Shown: piece after piece, positions 58,606 through 64,000 of the stretch
Numbering within the stretch: the first letter of the stretch is position 1
Layout: each line of letters opens with the position of its first letter
Assembly (NCBI GenBank): GCA_963942565.1
Contig: OZ012685.1
Location: 20,397,593 to 20,461,592, forward strand
Direction of reading: 5' to 3'
Origin: Maea johnstoni
Lineage: Eukaryota > Annelida > Polychaeta > Spionida > Magelonidae
Length of the DNA: 64,000 nt
Made by a program: the position numbers and the translations under genes
The notes under the pieces: model-generated
What the model was told of the DNA's origin: nothing
Databases searched by the model: none
What the model saw: the letters and a program-made list of their open reading frames with translations, nothing else

Positions 58606-59326
58606 CTCCATCCCCCAATTATCTATGGATCCTTAAAGGTAAGGTAAGGTAGACATATATACAGGCACACTTATTAAACCTGATCTGCGTCACCAATGAT
58701 GCAGTTCCCCCCCTCGCTCGCATTTCCCAATCATCAGTGGGCTGAGTTAGTCAGATGACAATTGTATGAAAGGTAACAGCAAACTCTAGCAACACAGTCA
58801 GTAACATTATACTGATTAGAATTCAGCCCACACGCCCCCCATCCCCCCCTCCCTTCCCTATCTCAACCCCTGCTATTGGTCTGAATCTGGGGAGCCAGGA
58901 TCTAACTACATTAGAGACATCATGAAATATAGCTACTCATGCAGACAGCATTACATTGATCAGGTATATACATCTGAGTGAGTCAGGATTCAATTATATT
59001 GTATGTATCATAAAAGTGTATATAGCGAGCAACATTAAACTGATGAGACATACACCTAAAACCCACCCACCTCCCTCTGAATATGGGAGCCAGGAATCAA
59101 TTGCATTGAAAGTATGAGAAAAATATTATCAGCTCTACAGTCAGCAAAAATGATTAGGCCCGCAAGTAAAATCCCCCCCCCCCCCTTTCACTCATCAGAT
59201 TCACTCACATGCTTCATAGCAATGTTGTTTTCAAAAGTACGACACTTGCCAAATTATCTCCCAGGTATGAATGTGTTCATGAGAGCGAGCTTTTATATAA
59301 ACTATAGGTATACAGTCAGCTACTTC

Positions 59327-59540
59327 TATAACCCTTATGCTGCTGGTGACTAATTTGGTCAATACAAAATGATTTTAAAAAACTGAAAAATGACCGAAAC
59401 CCTGACATATGGGTACTCATCTGAGAGCACACAGTGAGAGCTATCCAATGAATACCAACATGACAGGGTTTAGATGCTTTTTTAAAAATATTGCTCCTGT
59501 TTGCTCTGGAAGAAAGTAGCCTCAGTATTAGAAGGGTTAA
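59327..59540 (+). mobile_element. Family A MITE, plus orientation (block 2)
   Basis: Counterpart of 8739-8952. The right TTAA (59537-59540) is intact here. The left flank lacks the ACATTGATTAGAAGATT seen in block 1. Confidence 0.88.
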
Positions 59541-60294
59541 CATTGATTAGATGTTTAAATCTATCACTAACCCCCCACCCTCAACTATTTATGCGCACAC
59601 ATACATGCACACACAATTCACACATAAACACACACACACACTGAGGATATGTGAGCAAGATAGAATCCAATTCCATTAAAGGTGTGAGCCTGCAGCAGTC
59701 ACTAGCAGCCAGGTACAGAGAGATCCAGCATGCAGGATAGATCCATGCTGGCTTTAATATCCGCTGCCACCACGACAGCAGTCTGAGCACACAGATAATC
59801 AACACATATACAATCAACCAGCCGCCCACTGTGGAATAATATAACTACACGATGCTGATTCTCAGGGACACTGAACTGAAGAATGCTGATATTAGTTGAT
59901 ACATCAACGCACTAAATCAGGAAAACAAGAATAGGTTATAAGTTGTGTCTTTTTCATTTAATCTATTTTTCATAAAATGCATCAGTACACATACAAGTCG
60001 AAGAATCTCTCTTCGGAACTACAATGTGGTATTATGTCTTTCTTATGCAAGTTTGATATTTTCTTACTACAGATATATCACATTCACTATACTCGTCTCA
60101 CTCACTCAGCACCATGCAGTATGTGTGTCTCTCATAACTATTGTTATTTACTATTGTAATTTACATTTTACATGGCTGCCATTATAATTGGATGTCCATT
60201 CATAAGCTTCTTTTGCCATCCAAGCCTTCTATTCCTAGGGACCCTGTTCATGTTTCCAGCAGTGACCATTGTGTTGGTTTACAATGACACTGAT

Positions 60295-60481
60295 AATGAG
60301 GATGATGATGAGGATAAGGATGATGACAGTGACGATGATGATGGTGATGATGAGGAGGATGATGATGATGATGATGATGATGGTGGTGAAGATGAAAATA
60401 AAGATGATCATGATGATGATTAGTTTGATGATGATTAGGATGACAGCACCAAGATGATGATGATGATCGTCATCATCATCG

Positions 60482-60516
<35 letters not shown>

Positions 60517-60537
60517 TTCCTCCTCCTCCTCCTCCTC
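60295..60537. repeat. Self-complementary (GAT)n ... (ATC)n microsatellite (block 2)
   Basis: Counterpart of 9660-9872 with different unit counts, a TCC run on the right and GGT variants on the left. The complementary-arm arrangement persists. Confidence 0.9.
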
Positions 60538-61060
60538 ATCTGAAATCATTGTCATATTTAAAACAACACGTTTTACTGCCCTGAACTAAATGGACTATAC
60601 GACTACTGACAGCGTGCTTAAGGGCAATATTAATGCTTACGCTGGTCTAAGGAATGCGGACACATTGCATGATACCATACTGTACTGTACTGCAATGACC
60701 AAATATCTATTGACAATATGCCTGGGGGGAATAGTTGCTCTTATCCCTGTGCGGATGCCGCATGTAACACCAGACTGTACTGTATTGTACCATATGATGC
60801 CTGTATCTCTACATGCTATTGGGGTATTGTTATAAGTTGGACTTAATATAAAATGCATGTAGTTCCATTAACTTCATGCTTAAAGGTTATAATTTGTTCT
60901 GATCTGTGTATGGCATGAAATGTTTACACCATACACTAATATACAATGCATGTAGTTCCATTGACTTCATGCTTGAGGGGTATAATTTGCTCTGATCTGA
61001 GTATGGGTTCAAATGTTTACTGCACCATCCTGTATGTACTGCACCATGCATGTGGTTCCA

Positions 61061-61277
61061 TTAACTCTTCCAATGCTGAGGCTTTTTTCATCCAAAGCAC
61101 AAATAAGGATGCAAAGATTTTTGAGAACCATCTAAACCCTGTCATGTTGGTATTCATTGGATAGCCCTCGCCGAGTACTCTTAGATGAGTACCCATGTGG
61201 CAGGGTTTCAGTCATTTTTCAAATTTTTTGCATCATTTTGTATTGGCCAAATTAGCCACCAACAGCATTAGAGTTAA
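61061..61277 (-). mobile_element. Family A MITE, minus orientation (block 2)
   Basis: Counterpart of 10393-10609, TTAA intact at both ends. Confidence 0.92.
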
Positions 61278-61802
61278 CTACATGCTTTTAGGGGTATTAT
61301 TAGCTCTGGTATGAGTATGGCTTGAAATGTTTTCACCATACAGTAATACACTCCACGCACTATCCTATTTGTTCCATGCGTGTAGTTCCATCAACTACAC
61401 GATGATGCTTCAGGGACCCATATTAAAGCTGCCCTGTGTTTGGCACCCTAGCGTATACTACAGATCACAGGGCAACTTGCTGTAGGGAAAGAAAATCGCT
61501 GTGACCCACTTACAGCCACATCATCTCATCCCATACAGCACTGTGAAAAAATTACTAAGAAAATAAATCATCCAGGATATTGGCATGCTAGACCTTGTGG
61601 GTTATGTTATTATTTGCGCTCTGTTTCGCGATGACTGGGAATAACAACTAAAGAGAATGTGCGGGTGGCTATGAAGATAACACTACATCATATTAATGCA
61701 TAAGAATTGGCACCCTTAAAATTTTCATGATACGATACAATATCACTATTTCCTTACCGATAGGATATCTTAACAGTGTTTTAAATGATACTTTCAAGGT
61801 CC

Positions 61803-62009
61803 TTAACCCTTGTGCTGCTGGTTGCTAATTTGGCCAATACAAAAACCTTTTAATGAATACTGAGAAACCTGGCACATGGTACTCATCTGAAAGTACTTAA
61901 CCAGAGCTATTAAGTGAATACCAACATGACAGGGTTTAGATAGTTTTCAGAAATATTTGTGATTTTGTGCTTTGGATGAAAGTAGTAGCCTCAGCATTGG
62001 AAGGGTTAA
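61803..62009 (+). mobile_element. Family A MITE, plus orientation (block 2)
   Basis: Counterpart of 11133-11339, TTAA intact at both ends. Confidence 0.94.
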
Positions 62010-62599
62010 AGAATCTTGTTTGTTTAGCACTGTAATTTTTGGAAATTTTGGAAACTGCCTTCCTGTGGAGAAGTATAGGTTGCAGTCTTGAAGTCAATTT
62101 CATATTCTTATAAGTAAGCAGTACTTGTATACCAGTTATTTTACAATACAATATTTCTTTCCTATTTGACAACGATAGTTGGCCTATTGTATTGAGCATC
62201 AATACTAAATTCTAGTAAATACTTCTTCCAGTCAATTTCTCTAATATGATACTCCCGGTGGTGAAAATCCTAGAAGGAAAAATGCAGTACTTAACTTATT
62301 TATATCTGAAATACCAACGAATAACCTATGTTGGTGACATATTTTGACCAGAGCATTTTTGGAAAATAATTCATGAAGAAATGATGATCAAGTTGATGGT
62401 TCAGTTTCTACCCTACATTGGTGCATTGCACCTATTTTAAGTAACTACAAGCCCTTAGTCTATACCGGTAACAGCTATTCCGTCAACAACTGTCTTAGAT
62501 TTCTGTAAGAGGGTAATCAGTATGTATCCCAAAGCCACGTACACGCTCTCCATCACTTTATTTACCAAGTGAAAAATATATTGCCATCGTTTCTGTTGA

Positions 62600-63170
62600 C
62601 ACGTTCTCTGAGAAACAGCACATGTTTGGTATGTTGCCTGACACTACCTTCTTTCTTTACAACAAACAGTAATGTTGGCACCAATACACTCAGGATACAA
62701 TGACATACATTGTGGGGGGGGGGGGGGGGGGGGGGTGGATGTAGCCTGTAACCCCCCAGCCACAGATATATTCTCTGAGGACCAGCGCATGGAAAGTGTG
62801 TTGCCCGACACTACCTTCTTTCTTTACAACAAACAGTTATGTTGGCACCAGTACACCTAGGATGCAATGACATACCCCCCCCCAGCCACAAATACATTCT
62901 CACATTCTCTGAGAAACAGCTACATAAGTTTGGTATTTTGCCTGCTTCCATTATAGAAACACCAATGTTCACATCAATAAACCCATGATACAATGACATA
63001 CCTAATGTGAAGGGGGGACTCCTGGGGTTGGAGTCACCAACCCCCCCCCCCCCCCCCCCCCCTCCAGCCACAAATACATTCTCTGAAAAACAGTATATGT
63101 TTGGGGTATGTTGCCTGCATCCAGTATGCATGGCAAATACCAATGTTGGCAGCAATAAACCTACGGTAAG
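62600..63170. repeat. Four-unit minisatellite with homopolymer tracts (block 2)
   Basis: Counterpart of 12262-12830. The G run in the first unit is longer (about 62714-62735), the C run of the second unit shorter (about 62875-62883) and the C run of the fourth longer (about 63041-63062). Confidence 0.85.
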
Positions 63171-63529
63171 AGTAGGCACTTTGTAAGGCATGGGGGTAGG
63201 GGTGGGGCTGACTGCACCCATTCCATTTTTCATTATTGTTTTCTCATTTTTCTTATAGGCCAACCAAGGCCTGGTGACTGGGTTCTTGATAATATGCACA
63301 ATTACCCCAGCCCCAGACAATGGTAATAGAGATATAGTGTAGTTGGATCAATATATAGCAGGCATACTACAGCTAACTCAAACAATGCAAAAAGGAATTC
63401 AGTTTTTCTTATTGATCATTCTCAGGCCAGGCGTCAGCAAGTAAATTAGAGACATAATGTAAAGTAAACAGCCATAGTTTCCTTTGATTGTCTAACTGTG
63501 AACATCCCTGCAGGTAACCATGCATGCAG

Positions 63530-63989
63530 TTAACTCTTTCATGCCCTTGACAGCAGGGTCTTAGCTGATATTTAGAAACAGGGTGTCCAAATAGAGGTTT
63601 CATAGACTTTTGCGTGTCCAAAGTGTGGTACAAAATACATACTACTAATAAGATAGACCCTATACCTTTACAGATTTTGCTTTTTTAGGCCAGATACTGC
63701 TTTGTGTGTCTTATAAAAGTGACACTACAGCTTCTACATCTTCTATCTTCTAAGAAAAGCCATCTTCAGCAAATTCTGACATAAACTTTTGGGTGTCCAA
63801 ACTGTCAAAAAACAGTGTTCTGTGTGTCCAAATGACACGCTGGACGCATTGCGGCTAAGCCCCTGCTTGACAGTGTGTCGTGGTTTAATATTGAGTTTGG
63901 TACTTGTTTTGATAGCTCATGCTTTGTACATATGATTGAGTTTGCTGAATTCCTTTCTGAAAAATAACTTTTTCTGGGGGAGGGGTTAA
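63530..63989. mobile_element. Family B-like MITE split by a family D insertion
   Basis: Counterpart of 13189-13327. TTAA at 63530 and 63986. The family D element sits 20 bases inside its left end. Confidence 0.7.
63554..63865. mobile_element. Family D hAT-like MITE, present only in block 2
   Basis: A 312-bp element has termini CAGGGTCTTAGCTG and CGGCTAAGCCCCTG. It is flanked by the exact 8-bp duplication CTTGACAG (63546-63553 and 63866-63873). Block 1 has the empty site TGCCCTTGACAGTGTGTCG at about 13202. Its interior (GGGTGTCCAAATAG, TGTGTCCAAATGACAC) is only partly like the 11367 copy, so the subfamilies differ. Confidence 0.95.
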
Positions 63990-64000
63990 ACAGACTATAA

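Overview
This is a repeat-rich, mostly non-coding piece of animal nuclear DNA; a marine invertebrate is my best guess, on weak evidence. The signs are an AT-rich base composition, long (TA)n, (TC)n and (TAG)n microsatellites, hundreds of short non-autonomous DNA transposons, a 3' piece of a CR1/L2-type LINE, GT-AG splice signals and a 200-N assembly gap. There are no bacterial-style operons, no rRNA and no CRISPR array. I could not identify the species, and no complete protein-coding gene is visible.

Layout. A block of at least 13.3 kb (1-13338) recurs in the same orientation as a 14.4 kb block (49609-64000). Both blocks are cut by the window edges. They differ by scattered substitutions, microsatellite length changes, deletions and four clear transposon-related differences. 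Between them lie about 36 kb of sequence seen only once, interrupted by exactly 200 N (34271-34470). The order (block, unique X, gap, unique Y, block) is what is expected if the two haplotypes of a heterozygous animal were scaffolded end to end, though a real segmental duplication is also possible.

Repeats. Two MITE families with TTAA target duplications dominate. Family A (about 39 copies, about 210 bp) begins CCCTT and folds into a long imperfect hairpin. Family B (about 22 copies, about 230 bp) begins CCCATTCATGCC. Both look piggyBac-like. Family C (4 bounded copies, TIR TAGCCTAG, 9-bp target duplications) and family D (TIR CAGGGTCTTAGCC, 8-bp duplications, hAT-like) are also present. Insertions of C and D that are present in one block and absent from the other give exact empty sites. 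Further content is several two-subtype minisatellites, a (GAT)n/(ATC)n self-complementary microsatellite, and large foldbacks at 36746-37025 and 43046-43204.

Possible host coding sequence. I see only exon-sized candidates. The best is a minus-strand first exon at 18851-19057 (MGQ start, good start context, in-phase donor). Another minus-strand set of four small exons lies between 28641 and 40076, with compatible phases and hydrophobic peptides. Plus-strand candidates are 15985-16197, 21885-21970 and 24328-24678. None was matched to a known family, so all are hypotheses that RNA data could settle.
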